Positions 43,771-53,803 of a DNA stretch of 64,000 nt are shown here, one piece after another. The translations under genes and the position numbers were made by a program. Below the pieces are notes generated by a model. That model saw only the letters and a program-made list of their open reading frames with translations, was not told the origin of the DNA and searched no databases. The stretch is taken from positions 55,025-119,024 of the forward strand of contig JAFGNV010000017.1 of the NCBI GenBank assembly GCA_016926805.1, in the 5' to 3' direction. Position 1 is the stretch's first letter; each line of letters begins with the position of its first letter. The stretch comes from Anaerolineae bacterium. GTDB taxonomy: Bacteria > Chloroflexota > Anaerolineae > 4572-78 > J111.

Positions 43771-46581
43771 ATGCTGGCCATGAACAAACGGCTTCGACAT
43801 CACCTTTTTGTGATCGGATTCTACACCTTGTTGGCCCTCCTGCTTACCTGGCCCCTAGTCGCATACCTGACCAGCCACATTCCCGGTGAAGCGACCTGGG
43901 CCTTTGACGAGTCGACCTTTATCTGGAACATGTGGTGGTTCAAGTTCAGCCTGCTCAAGTTGGAGCAGACGCCATTGGTGTCGACCTACACTTTTTTCCC
44001 CCTCGGCGTCAACCTGACCACTTACACCTTTAACTTGTTCAACGCTGCTTTTGGTCTACCCCTGCAACTGGCTTTCTCCCTGCCCCTGGCCCAAAACCTG
44101 GCCCTGCTCTTTTCTTACGTTGCCAGCGCGTATGGGATGTTTTTGCTTTGTCTGTATCTCCTCCACCAGCCCGATGCTGCCTCGCCAACCCCTCCCGCCC
44201 GGCCCGTGGCCCCCATCTCCTATCTCGCTGCTTTTGCCGCCGGGGCCGGATATGCCTTTTCGGCCAGTCGCATGATGTACGTGGCCCTGGGTCATTATAA
44301 CTTTGTTACCATTCAATGGTTCCCCTTTTACACCCTGTTTCTCTTGAAAACGCTCCGTGGTAGTGCTCTTAAAACTATTATGTTGACCGCTCTTTTTGCT
44401 GCGTTTTGCCTTTACGCGGAATTGACCTACAGCGTCTTTTTGATTTTTATCACCCTGCTTGTATTTGTTGGGGAATGGGTCAATCGCCGGAAAGGACAAG
44501 CTGATTTTTCATTTATCCGTGGTCTTTACTCGCTGGTTCTTGTCGCCTTATTTACGTTGATTTTTGCCGCGCCGTTTGTCTTTGCCGTTCTGCCCGACTT
44601 TTTGGACCCGGCCTACGCCGAACCCGGCTGGGGCGAGGGACTCAAACTCAGCGCCGACCTGGTCGGGCTTTTCACCCTGACCCCCCTTCATCCCCTGGCC
44701 GGAGTGGATTGGGTGAGCGAACTCCGGGCCGTGATTGAAGGCACCAGTCGCTTCAATGACGCCAACACTCTTTTTTTGGGCTACGGCATCCTGGCCCTGG
44801 CCTTGCTCGGCTTCCTGGCGCGGCGCAAAGCGGGGCGAATCTGGTTTTGGGGCGTAATTGTTTTTACGCTGCTCAGTCTCGGCCCACTACTGACGATTAA
44901 CGGCCAAAATCGTTTTGACCTGGATGGCCTCGAGGTCACTTTTCCTATGCCCTTTGCCCTGCTGCACTACATCCCCGTAATCAATGCCCATCGCGTTCCT
45001 AACCGTTTTGGAATCCCCCTCTCGTTGTGCCTGGCGGTCTTGGTAGGATATGGGGTCAATTGGTTACTCCTCAAACTGAACAAATATGCAGAACGCAAAA
45101 CGCAACACGTTATCCGGCATAACGCCATCCCTACCTTTGCCGCACTCCTATTGCTGGCTCTTATCTTCGACCAATACAGCGTCCCACTCCCATTGACCGA
45201 TGCCCGCATCCCCGAAGTTTATCACCAAATTGGCGCCGAACCGGACGATTTCACCTTGATACAGTTGCCGTTGGGCTGGCGCAACAGTTATGGCACCCTG
45301 GGCGCAGAACGCACCCAACTTCAATATTATCAGGCGGCGCATCACCGACCCATGTTAGGCGGCAACACCTCTCGTAATCCGGCCTTTAAATTTGATTACT
45401 ATGCCAACATTCCCCTCTTTACCGCTCTCACCCAAACCGAACTCTACCGCAGCGTCGATGAGACAACGCTAGCTAAAGCCAGGTCCCAGGCCACCGACTT
45501 GATGACGTTATATAACATCAAATACCTGGTGATTCATGCTCCCATTGAGCACCGCAAACCCTATGAGGATACTTACCTGGCTACGCGAAGGCTTGCCCTC
45601 GACCTCATCCCTCATGAACCTTCTCCCATCTACCAATCGCCGGGTGTCGAGGCATTTGCTGTTGCACAAGCCCCTATCCCCAACCCGTTCACCATTGATT
45701 TTGGTGATTGGACCGGCGATCCCTATCGCGGCGAAGGCTGGGACAAAAACGAGGAGATTTTTGCCGCTACCGCCAACTGGGCCACCGGCACCGAAGCCCT
45801 TATCTATTTTCCGGTACGTAGTCCCGGCAACCGCTATCTGTCCATCCAAATAGCGCCGTTCAACTATCCCGGAATGCCGGAACAAACCGTTGCTTTTTCA
45901 CTTAATGGACAATTGTTGGCTGATACATTCTTACTACGCGAAGGGTGGCAGGTTATCAAAACGATTCTCCCGGAAGCCTACGTGCAAAACGGCCTGAATC
46001 GCCTGACACTGCATTTTGCCCATACGGCCCAACCCCGCGAGGTATTACCGGCCAGCCGGATGATTGGAAATACCGGCCTGGAAACGCCGGTCGATGTGGA
46101 GGTCAACAGCAGCGCCGACTTCGCCTTTATCACCGTTGGTTTTGGCAAAAACGCGGTAGACGCCTCGGCGCATCGGCGTGGGGTCAACATGGCCGTTATC
46201 AATCCTCAATCCGGCGAGGTGCTGGAGGTGAAAGGTTTCGACACCGCCGCCAACGAGTTTGAAGCGGCGGCTCTCAACCAATTCATCGCCAACATTCCTG
46301 AAGGCTACATTGTGATTGTGGCCACCCAGGGGCCGGAGGCAACTGCCTTCTTTGATGCGGAAACAAGGGCTGGCCTGGAGTCGCTAGGGCTATCGGCCAA
46401 AGAACTTACCCCACCTTTATCGGCGATTGGGGTGAAAGGAGCCTTCCCCGGAACGGCGTTGCAAAAAACCGGCAGCAATGGAACTTCGGCCTATCTTCGA
46501 CTCGGAGCTGCACCGGATGACCGGACGCTGGCCGCCGCCGTGGATAAGGTCACTATCAGGCAGGAGCCGTCGCCGGAATAG
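43771..46581 (+). CDS. Large membrane glycosyltransferase-like protein with C-terminal ILEI/FAM3-like domain
   Basis: This polytopic protein has about 936 residues. From the ATG at 43771 a first helix starts near residue 10. An acidic motif follows in the first outside loop (FDESTFIWNMW), as in GT-C and YfhO-type lipid-linked glycosyltransferases, then about ten more helices up to about residue 470. The outer half begins with a globular region of unknown fold. The last 170 residues match the ILEI/FAM3 carbohydrate-binding-like domain: FITVGFGKNAVD, RRGVNMAVINPQSGEVLEVKGFD and GYIVIVATQGPEA. ATG 43780 is an alternative start. A longer frame upstream (from 43669) overlaps the divergent gene and is unlikely. 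It probably works on cell-surface glycans, by inference. Confidence 0.8.
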   Translation: MLAMNKRLRHHLFVIGFYTLLALLLTWPLVAYLTSHIPGEATWAFDESTFIWNMWWFKFSLLKLEQTPLVSTYTFFPLGVNLTTYTFNLFNAAFGLPLQLAFSLPLAQNLALLFSYVASAYGMFLLCLYLLHQPDAASPTPPARPVAPISYLAAFAAGAGYAFSASRMMYVALGHYNFVTIQWFPFYTLFLLKTLRGSALKTIMLTALFAAFCLYAELTYSVFLIFITLLVFVGEWVNRRKGQADFSFIRGLYSLVLVALFTLIFAAPFVFAVLPDFLDPAYAEPGWGEGLKLSADLVGLFTLTPLHPLAGVDWVSELRAVIEGTSRFNDANTLFLGYGILALALLGFLARRKAGRIWFWGVIVFTLLSLGPLLTINGQNRFDLDGLEVTFPMPFALLHYIPVINAHRVPNRFGIPLSLCLAVLVGYGVNWLLLKLNKYAERKTQHVIRHNAIPTFAALLLLALIFDQYSVPLPLTDARIPEVYHQIGAEPDDFTLIQLPLGWRNSYGTLGAERTQLQYYQAAHHRPMLGGNTSRNPAFKFDYYANIPLFTALTQTELYRSVDETTLAKARSQATDLMTLYNIKYLVIHAPIEHRKPYEDTYLATRRLALDLIPHEPSPIYQSPGVEAFAVAQAPIPNPFTIDFGDWTGDPYRGEGWDKNEEIFAATANWATGTEALIYFPVRSPGNRYLSIQIAPFNYPGMPEQTVAFSLNGQLLADTFLLREGWQVIKTILPEAYVQNGLNRLTLHFAHTAQPREVLPASRMIGNTGLETPVDVEVNSSADFAFITVGFGKNAVDASAHRRGVNMAVINPQSGEVLEVKGFDTAANEFEAAALNQFIANIPEGYIVIVATQGPEATAFFDAETRAGLESLGLSAKELTPPLSAIGVKGAFPGTALQKTGSNGTSAYLRLGAAPDDRTLAAAVDKVTIRQEPSPE

Positions 46582-46973
46582 GTACCTGCTCTTGTCCGTG
46601 CGGTGATTAAATTTTTCTCTCGATACGTATAACATATAAGATAGCCGTTGCTGAAGATGAGGTTGGACGTGCGCAGACTCCTGTCACCGTCAAATCAATT
46701 TCAAGTCACTTGGATGACAAAAAGTCCATTGACTTAGACAACTTCATCGGGTATGTTTATATGAATACGGTAATGAACCCAACCAAAATACTACCCAAAT
46801 ACGGTAGTGGTTCAATTGTAAGTGATGAGATGTTTTTATTTTGCCCCCACCCCCAAATACTACCCCAGGGGGATGACGTCAGGGTTAATTCTGAGGTAAA
46901 CTATATTTAGCAACGGTTACGGTTCAGGTTTACAACCGGGGTTCTGAATAATGGAAGGAGTATCCTCAAAACT
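46582..46973. other. Intergenic region before the MoxR operon, with direct repeats
   Basis: No gene is supported in these 392 bp. AAATACTACCC occurs twice (46786-46796 and 46855-46865), and ACTACC near the first copy is inverted as GGTAGT at 46803-46808. A TATATT at about 46902 could be a -10 element for the MoxR gene. AAGGAG at 46955-46960 is its probable ribosome site although 13 nt away. The repeats may be an operator. Confidence 0.4.
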
Positions 46974-47975
46974 ATGGAAAGTGTGCAAACCTTTGCCGAA
47001 AAGGTCATCAACAACGTCGAAAAAGCCATCATTGGAAAACATCAGGTGGTCGAGCAGACGCTCATCGCCTTGTTGTGCCAGGGGCACGTTCTGATCGAAG
47101 ATGTGCCGGGTACGGGTAAAACAACCCTGGCTCTGGCGGTGGCGCGTTCTACCGGCTGTTCTTTCCGCCGCCTTCAATTCACCCCCGATATGCTGCCCAG
47201 CGACGTGACCGGGGTATCGGTGTTTAACCAAAAAACGCGCGAGTTTGAGTTTCGCCCCGGCCCGGTCTTTGCCCAAATTGTGCTGACCGACGAAATCAAC
47301 CGGGCTACCCCCAAAACGCAAAGCGCCCTTCTTGAAGCCATGGAAGAGCGCCAGGTAACGGTCGATGGCCATACTTATCCAATGGAACTGCCCTTCCTGG
47401 TGCTGGCTACGCAAAACCCCATTGAGTACGAGGGCACTTTTCCCCTGCCCGAAGCCCAACTCGACCGTTTTATGCTGCGGATCAATCTTGGCTACCCGGA
47501 CAAAATCAGCGAGATGAATATTTTGAGCGCCCAGCAATTTACCCACCCCATCACCACCCTACAACAGGTAGTGACCCAGGAAGAGTTGTTAGAGGTACAA
47601 AAAAGCGTCAGGCAAATATATGTTGACGATTTGGTAAAAACCTATATTATTGATCTGTGTACTGCTACCCGCGAACATCCCGATGTTTACCTGGGTGCCA
47701 GTCCCCGGGGCAGTCTGGCCCTGTATCGTACCGGCCAGATCCTGGCCGCCATCCGCCAACGCGATTACGTTATTCCTGACGATGTAAAATATCTGGCCGA
47801 ATCCACCCTGGCCCACCGCCTCATTATCAGTCCTGCTGCCCGTATTAAAAATATCACGGCCAAAGACGTTATCCGCGATATTCTCACGTCCGTGCCTGTA
47901 CCGGGAGCGCGGGTCACCGGTAAAGACGGCCGGCAGGCTGCCACCCAGAAGAAGGTATTCCAATTAACGCCGTGA
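46974..47975 (+). CDS. MoxR-family AAA+ ATPase
   Basis: This is a 333-residue chaperone-like ATPase. Walker A is [10 protein letters not shown], Walker B is VLTDEINRA followed by sensor-type [21 protein letters not shown], and sensor 1 is [12 protein letters not shown]. The C-terminal lid has [12 protein letters not shown]. MoxR proteins help assemble or activate partner complexes. Here the gene opens a set with DUF58 and transglutaminase genes (overlaps of 4 and 1 nt), a combination found widely in bacteria. The stop overlaps the next start (GTGA). Confidence 0.95.
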   Translation: MESVQTFAEKVINNVEKAIIGKHQVVEQTLIALLCQGHVLIEDVPGTGKTTLALAVARSTGCSFRRLQFTPDMLPSDVTGVSVFNQKTREFEFRPGPVFAQIVLTDEINRATPKTQSALLEAMEERQVTVDGHTYPMELPFLVLATQNPIEYEGTFPLPEAQLDRFMLRINLGYPDKISEMNILSAQQFTHPITTLQQVVTQEELLEVQKSVRQIYVDDLVKTYIIDLCTATREHPDVYLGASPRGSLALYRTGQILAAIRQRDYVIPDDVKYLAESTLAHRLIISPAARIKNITAKDVIRDILTSVPVPGARVTGKDGRQAATQKKVFQLTP

Positions 47976-49279
47976 ACTCTACCAAAATAGTTGACGAAAC
48001 ACCCTCAGAACTAAGATTTAACGGCTGGCCGCTTGTTCCCCTGCTGGCGATATTAATCATTCTCTACCTGGTGTCTCCCTCAACAACTTGGCTGACCCTG
48101 ATTCTGGCTCTGGGCCTGACCCTCCTGACCGGTTGGCTGTGGGCCAAACAGATGCAAAAACACGTTAGTTTGACCCGCGAAAAACGCTACACCTGGACGC
48201 GAGTCGGGGACCGGTTGGAAGAACGGTTCACCCTGAACAATACCGGACTTCTGCCGGTCTTGTGGGTTGAGGTTGACGACTACTCCAACGTGCCCGGCTA
48301 CCACCCCGACCGGGCGACCGGCGTGGACAGCAATAATTTCCAGCGTTGGACTGCCGTCGGTGTTTGTCGGCATCGGGGTGTGTTCAATTTGGGGCCAACC
48401 GGCCTACGAATGGGCGATCCCTTTGGCCTGTTTGCGGTTTTTAAACACAACCCCGCCACCGTACCATTGTTAGTGCTGCCGCCAGTGCTAGAATTGCCCG
48501 GAATCCAGGTTGCCCCTGGCGGACAGGTGAGCGAGGGACGACCCCGCCCTTATGCCCCCCAACCGACCATTCTGGCCACTTCGGTGCGGCAGTACGGCCC
48601 GGGCGACAGCCTGCGGATGATTCATTGGCCCATTACGGCGCATCGCGACTCCTTGTTTGTGCGCACCTTCGACGGATCTCCCAGCGGCAACTGGTGGATC
48701 ATTCTGGATTTGGCCGCAGACGTTCATCACGGCGAGGGGGACGACTCGACCCTGGAACAGGGCATCACCCTGGCGGCGTCGCTGCTGGAAAACGGCCTGC
48801 ATGCCGGACAGTCCGTCGGTCTCATCGGTCACAGCGCCGAGCCGGTCTGGCTCCCTCCGGCCCGTGACGACGCCCAACGTTGGACAGTTTTACGCGAATT
48901 GGCCACCATCAAAGCAGGGCACTATCCGCTGGCTTCGTTGCTACACCACGCCGGTGCAACCCTCGATCGTTCGGCCAGTGTGATCGTCATTACCCCTTCC
49001 ACCGACCCGGTTTGGCTAGAGCCGTTGCTACTGCTCCAGAAACGGGATCTGATCCCAACCGTTATGCTTCTGCCCGGCGAGAGGAAACTTTCGGAAATAA
49101 CGTTGCTCCACGAATTACTCGTTCAGCAGGGGATTACCACCTACGTTCTGGAACCTGAGATACTCAAACCAGCCATCGATCTGGCCAAAGCCCAGGGAGA
49201 ATGGGAATGGCATACCACAGCCCTAGGACGGGCGGTAGCGGTCCACCAGCCTCAAGGCGAGTGGGAGGTGGTGCAATAA
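47972..49279 (+). CDS. DUF58 (VWA-like) membrane-anchored protein
   Basis: This 435-residue protein has two N-terminal hydrophobic segments (about 20-58), then a beta-rich part and the DUF58 signature [26 protein letters not shown] (as separate conserved blocks YGPGD, IHW and FVRTF). The rest is a VWA-like fold ([10 protein letters not shown] at its first strand). DUF58 proteins are thought to be partners of MoxR ATPases. The GTG start overlaps the moxR stop; the stop (TAATG) overlaps the transglutaminase start, so the three are tightly coupled. Confidence 0.92.
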   Translation: MNSTKIVDETPSELRFNGWPLVPLLAILIILYLVSPSTTWLTLILALGLTLLTGWLWAKQMQKHVSLTREKRYTWTRVGDRLEERFTLNNTGLLPVLWVEVDDYSNVPGYHPDRATGVDSNNFQRWTAVGVCRHRGVFNLGPTGLRMGDPFGLFAVFKHNPATVPLLVLPPVLELPGIQVAPGGQVSEGRPRPYAPQPTILATSVRQYGPGDSLRMIHWPITAHRDSLFVRTFDGSPSGNWWIILDLAADVHHGEGDDSTLEQGITLAASLLENGLHAGQSVGLIGHSAEPVWLPPARDDAQRWTVLRELATIKAGHYPLASLLHHAGATLDRSASVIVITPSTDPVWLEPLLLLQKRDLIPTVMLLPGERKLSEITLLHELLVQQGITTYVLEPEILKPAIDLAKAQGEWEWHTTALGRAVAVHQPQGEWEVVQ

Positions 49280-51657
49280 TGGAACGTCTGATACGTTCCC
49301 TGACCTACCCCAAAACGCTGATGTGGATTTTTATGCTAGGTTTATCGTTCACCGTGATGGGGGGAATCGGCACCATAGTGCGCGGTTTAAATTACCAATT
49401 ACTCGCTATTGTCAGCCTGGGCGGGTTGCTGCTCGGTTGGCTGCTGGCCCGGATTCGCGCACCCTGGTGGTTGGCCCTGCTGATTGTGATTGGTTCGGGC
49501 TTGCAGGTAGTTGTCATTGTGGTCGGCTACCTTTTGCCCTTTATCTGGGCCATTGTGCGAGTCGTGCTCGTCTATGCCCTCATTCTCGGATGGTGGGGGC
49601 CGGATGGCCTGCCCGGAATCGACCCCCTGGTAACGGCCTGGCAAAACCTGCTGCAGGGCAGTGGGGTGGTGCTGACCCGGCTGGGTACCTGGCTACTTTC
49701 ATTAGCCGGGGAAGGCGCCTACGACCCGCTGCCGCTGCAATTGGTTTGGGGCTGGGCTTTGTGGTGCGCTGCGGCCTGGGGCGCTTACCAAACCTGGCAG
49801 CGTCGCCAGGCGCTGGTGGCCATGATTCCCCTGGGGATTCTCTTGGCCATTGCCGTATTTTTCTCCGGAATCAACATCAGTACGTTGAGCATCTTTCTCT
49901 CCCTGGCGCTGGCCCTCCAAGTGGTCAGTAGCTGGGAGCGGAAACAACATCGCTGGCAAACCAATCAAATTGACTGGGCCACCGACCTTTCGCACGATAT
50001 TGCCTTTGCGGCCGGTTTATTGATTGCCCTGATTGTGGTTTTGAGCGCAACGCTCCCACAAATCTCTATCTCCAAGATCGTCAATAATCTGAGTACGAAA
50101 TTTCAGGAATGTTTTTCTCAGAGTAGCCAACAGGTTGATAGTATGGCGGCCTCGTTTGGGCTCGAACGGCTTGTCCCGTACCCCACCCGAGAACGCCCGG
50201 CCGGCATTCCCAGCGGCCTGCCGCGACGCCATTTGCTGGGCGCCGGACCAGAACTCACCGAACAATTGGTGATGCTCATTAAAACCAGCGACCCCCTGCC
50301 AACACCACCCTTGCCTTATGAAATTGTTTACAACATTGACTACGAACCACCTCCGGCCTACTATTGGCTTGCCGCCACCTTTGATATTTACAACGGGCGG
50401 GGCTGGAACAGCGGTCAAACTGCGGTCATAGAACTGGAAGCCAACGAGTTTCAACTGAAACCGGAGGGGCCGGGGCGAGTTTTGACCCAGACCGTACAGC
50501 CGGTTGATTCGTTGGGTCAAGTCCTTTTTACCACCGGTTTTCCCCTGCAAGTTGACCGGCCCAGTAAAATCACCTACCGTTCAAATACAGATTGGGCCGG
50601 AACCATCCTGGAAAACGACGAGACTTACGTGGCTCAATCTTGGTTGCTTGAGCCAACTGAGGCCGAACTGAAAGCTGCCGGAACAGATTACCCCGGCTGG
50701 CTCACCAGACGTTACCTGGCTTTGCCCAACAAACTCCCAGGTCGGGTTCGTTCGTTGGCGCTAGAATTAACCGCCACTGCCTCCACGCCTTACGACCGGG
50801 CCATAGCTATCGAAGAATACCTGCGGGCCTTTCCTTACTCGCTCGACGTACCCACCCCGCCCCACGGTCAGGATGTGGTGGATTATTTTTTGTTCGACTT
50901 AAAAAAGGGCTATTGTGATTATTACGCCACCAGCATGGTCGTTCTGGCGCGGGCAGCCGGACTACCGGCTCGTCTTGCCATTGGTTATGCACCCGGTCCT
51001 TACGATTTCAATTCATTTCAATACGTTATTCGCGAAGCCGAAGCCCACTCCTGGGCGCAGGTATATTTTCCCGGTTACGGTTGGATCGATTTTGAACCAA
51101 CCGGCGGACGCGCCCCGATCAATCGGTTTGCGGAAGATGAACCCTCTCCCCTGCCCACCCTACCCGCCAATTTCAACCTGGAGCAGGCCCTGGCCGCCCA
51201 ACAAACCTGGTGGGAAACGATGCCGCTGTGGCAGGTGCTGGCCATTGGCCTGGCCATTCCAGCCAGCGTGGCCATCATGAGCGTGTTGGCTGTGGGAGTC
51301 AACAACTTGCGGTTGGGACAGCTACCCGCCGACCAATTGATCCCGCTCCTGCAAAATCAGTTGGAAAGCGGTGGCAGACGATTGGGACTCACCTTGCCGG
51401 AGGGAACAACACCGCTGGAATTTCAAAACGCCCTGGTGCAGTATCTGGACTACTTGGCTGAAAATAGGCCCCGCCTGCAAAAAATCATCCCTGCGTCGGC
51501 AGACATTGCCCAATTAGTTGGCAGTTTTGTATCTCTCCGCTATGCGCCTCGTCCGGTCACCGCAGAAGTCGGCGTCACCTGTCTGGCTGTTTGGCGTCGC
51601 CTGCGCTGGCGGTTGTGGGGGACGATAGTTGTGAAAAAGGTGAGACGGATCAGGTAA
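49279..51657 (+). CDS. Transglutaminase-like membrane protein (TgpA-type)
   Basis: This protein has about 792 residues. About six to seven helices occupy residues 10-235, with a short helix near 245-265. The outer domain carries a transglutaminase core with the catalytic triad Cys in KKGYCDYYA, His in EAHSWAQVYF and Asp in WIDFEPTGG. A last helix (about 650-675) precedes a cytoplasmic C-terminal region. It matches the TgpA architecture always found with MoxR and DUF58. The ATG at 49279 overlaps the upstream stop; longer readings would start inside the DUF58 gene. The role is probably envelope maintenance by modification of a peptide or protein. Confidence 0.93.
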   Translation: MERLIRSLTYPKTLMWIFMLGLSFTVMGGIGTIVRGLNYQLLAIVSLGGLLLGWLLARIRAPWWLALLIVIGSGLQVVVIVVGYLLPFIWAIVRVVLVYALILGWWGPDGLPGIDPLVTAWQNLLQGSGVVLTRLGTWLLSLAGEGAYDPLPLQLVWGWALWCAAAWGAYQTWQRRQALVAMIPLGILLAIAVFFSGINISTLSIFLSLALALQVVSSWERKQHRWQTNQIDWATDLSHDIAFAAGLLIALIVVLSATLPQISISKIVNNLSTKFQECFSQSSQQVDSMAASFGLERLVPYPTRERPAGIPSGLPRRHLLGAGPELTEQLVMLIKTSDPLPTPPLPYEIVYNIDYEPPPAYYWLAATFDIYNGRGWNSGQTAVIELEANEFQLKPEGPGRVLTQTVQPVDSLGQVLFTTGFPLQVDRPSKITYRSNTDWAGTILENDETYVAQSWLLEPTEAELKAAGTDYPGWLTRRYLALPNKLPGRVRSLALELTATASTPYDRAIAIEEYLRAFPYSLDVPTPPHGQDVVDYFLFDLKKGYCDYYATSMVVLARAAGLPARLAIGYAPGPYDFNSFQYVIREAEAHSWAQVYFPGYGWIDFEPTGGRAPINRFAEDEPSPLPTLPANFNLEQALAAQQTWWETMPLWQVLAIGLAIPASVAIMSVLAVGVNNLRLGQLPADQLIPLLQNQLESGGRRLGLTLPEGTTPLEFQNALVQYLDYLAENRPRLQKIIPASADIAQLVGSFVSLRYAPRPVTAEVGVTCLAVWRRLRWRLWGTIVVKKVRRIR

Positions 51658-51680
51658 CCGGCCAACACGGCTGGTTTTGA
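51656..51680 (+). terminator. Possible terminator after the transglutaminase gene
   Basis: AACCGGCC (51656-51663) pairs with GGCTGGTT (51669-51676) including one G-T pair, and TT-G-A-T follows. The stem overlaps the stop codon. The T-run is short, so termination may be partial; a convergent gene ends at 51741. Confidence 0.5.
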
Positions 51681-51740
51681 TGCCTCCTCTCAAGTGCCTG
51701 GCCCGGACCAACACATTTTGCCCGGTAGCGGCGTCGAACC

Positions 51741-53675
51741 CTAAGCAACAAGGTCGGGGGCGTGTCGAAACTGGGTTTGGTAGAGATGGGCATACAGCCC
51801 ACCCCGGGTCAGCAGTTCCTCGTGGGCAGACCGAGACCCGGCGCGGCAGCCCTGTTCTACCAGCCGCCCCTCATCCATCACCAAAATCACATCAGCCGCC
51901 AAAATGGTACTGAGCCGGTGAGCTATCACCAGGCTGGTACGCTCCTGCATAATCCGCTCCAGGGCCTCTTGAATCAGCGCCTCACTCTGGCTATCAAGAC
52001 TACTGGTGGCTTCGTCCAGGATAAGCAACTGGGGGTCTTTGAGAATTACCCGGGCAATGGCAATCCGCTGCTTTTCGCCCCCACTCAACCGATAACCCCG
52101 CTCACCCACCACTGTTTCATATCCATCTGGTAACCCGGCAATAAAATGATGGATGTTAGCCGACTGGCAGGCTGCCTCAATTTCGGCTTGAGTGGCGGTG
52201 GGTTTGGCATACAGCAGGTTGGCTTTGATGGTATCGTGAAACAGGTAGGTTTCTTGCGTCACCATCCCAATGGCCGCAACCAACGACATTTGCGTCACAT
52301 CTCGCAAATCGTGCCCGTCCAGACATATCCGGCCCTGCGTGGGGTCATACAACCGCGGCAGCAGGTAAGTGATGGTGGTTTTTCCGGCCCCGCTCGGACC
52401 CACCAGCGCGGCCAATTGGCCCGGTTTGATCTCGAAACTGATGTCTTCGATGGTCATGCTGCGGCTGGACACGATCGCTGGCGTTGCGGGTGAGCGACCA
52501 TTATCGCTGCCCGGCGAGTGGTCTACGGTTAAACCCAACGCGCCGGCCCCGCCGTCCCCACCTGCGGTGTAACTAAACGACACGTTTTCAAAGGTAACCC
52601 GACCTGCAACATCGGCCAGCTCAATCGCCTCCGGTTTGTCTTCAATCTCCAGCGGCAAATCGAGAATTTCAAAAACACGCTCAAAGCTGACCATACTGGT
52701 GGCCAGCTCGATGTGGGCGTTACTCATGGCGCTCAACGGGCCATACAACTGGGTCAGGTAGGCCCCAAACGCCACAATCGTACCTACCGTAAATACCCCC
52801 CGGATGACCAAATACCCCCCCACCCCAAAAACCACGGCCGTCCCGACGGCGCTCACCAAACCCAGCCCCATGAAGAACCAGCGGCCAATCATCGCCGAAC
52901 GAACCCCCACTTCAGCCACTTGCCCGCTGCGTTCCCGGAACCTCTCCATTTCATCGGCCTGCCGGCCAAACAGCTTGACCAGCAACACGCCGCTAACATT
53001 CAACGTTTCATTCATCAACGCGTTCATTTTGGCATTCAGAACCATACTTTCGCGCCGTACTTCGCGGAGGACCCGCCCCACCCGGCGAGTCGGCAAGATA
53101 AACAGGGGTAAGATGACGACACTCAATAGGGTCAACCGCCATTCCAGCGTAATCATAATGGCCAGGGTGGCAATGACGGTGATGATATTGGAAACAACAT
53201 TGACAAACGTGCCGGTCAACGCGCTCTGCGCGCCCACCACATCGTTGTTCAAACGACTCATCAATTCCCCCGTTCTTGAATGAGTAAAGAATCTTAGTCC
53301 CATGCCATGCAGATGTTTGAATAAAGCATTGCGTAGATCGGCAATCAAATGCTCGCCGGTGGTGGCACTGAGGTAACGCTGTCCCAGGCCAATAACGGCA
53401 TTGATAATAGGAATACCAACCATAGCCAGGGTCAGCCCAATCAAACGCGTCACATCTTGATTGGGCAGGGCCTTATCAATTAAATCTCGATATAGAAGAG
53501 GAGGGATGAGGCTAAGGCCAGTAATCGCAAAAATGGTTATCAGCAAACCAACCGTTTTGAGCCAGTAGGGTTTGGCGTAATCCCACACCCGTCGCAACAA
53601 CGCCCAACTGACTTGAGGCCGGTCTCGCTCTTCATCATAACGAATGTAGCTCCACCAACCGCCACCGTGAAACAT
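51741..53675 (-). CDS. ABC transporter, fused membrane and ATPase domains (exporter type)
   Basis: This 644-residue half-transporter has six membrane helices in residues 40-320. The nucleotide-binding domain follows, with Walker A GPSGAGKT, the signature LSGGEKQR, Walker B LLILDEATSSLD and the H-loop AHRLST. A flexible insert of about 40 residues rich in Gly, Ala and Ser (AGGDGGAGALG and onwards) lies inside the ATPase's first strands, unlike most relatives. It should work as a homodimer exporting lipid or peptide substrates. AGGAAAAAA precedes the ATG. No partner transporter gene is adjacent. Confidence 0.93.
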   Translation of the reverse strand: MFHGGGWWSYIRYDEERDRPQVSWALLRRVWDYAKPYWLKTVGLLITIFAITGLSLIPPLLYRDLIDKALPNQDVTRLIGLTLAMVGIPIINAVIGLGQRYLSATTGEHLIADLRNALFKHLHGMGLRFFTHSRTGELMSRLNNDVVGAQSALTGTFVNVVSNIITVIATLAIMITLEWRLTLLSVVILPLFILPTRRVGRVLREVRRESMVLNAKMNALMNETLNVSGVLLVKLFGRQADEMERFRERSGQVAEVGVRSAMIGRWFFMGLGLVSAVGTAVVFGVGGYLVIRGVFTVGTIVAFGAYLTQLYGPLSAMSNAHIELATSMVSFERVFEILDLPLEIEDKPEAIELADVAGRVTFENVSFSYTAGGDGGAGALGLTVDHSPGSDNGRSPATPAIVSSRSMTIEDISFEIKPGQLAALVGPSGAGKTTITYLLPRLYDPTQGRICLDGHDLRDVTQMSLVAAIGMVTQETYLFHDTIKANLLYAKPTATQAEIEAACQSANIHHFIAGLPDGYETVVGERGYRLSGGEKQRIAIARVILKDPQLLILDEATSSLDSQSEALIQEALERIMQERTSLVIAHRLSTILAADVILVMDEGRLVEQGCRAGSRSAHEELLTRGGLYAHLYQTQFRHAPDLVA

Positions 53676-53740
53676 TTGCTTTTTTCCTCAATTTACCCAA
53701 AGATGCCTATCATTATACAGATTACGCAGGCCGAATCAAA

Positions 53741-53769
53741 GTAGGGGCAAGTCCAGGACCTACCCCTAC
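53741..53769. repeat. REP-like palindrome
   Basis: GTAGGGG (53741-53747) and CCCCTAC (53763-53769) are inverted complements, with GTCC-A-GGAC symmetrical in the middle. The first 11 bp recur exactly at 29061-29071. It lies between the Sfp and ABC genes, where it can act as a transcript-end hairpin. Confidence 0.55.
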
Positions 53770-53803
53770 GAGAAGTTTTATCTAAACTGGTTTCTATAAT
53801 CCT

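Noticed and set aside
46710..46910. + strand frame of 66 codons before the MoxR gene
   Set aside because: It covers the direct repeats, has no ribosome site and no recognisable features.
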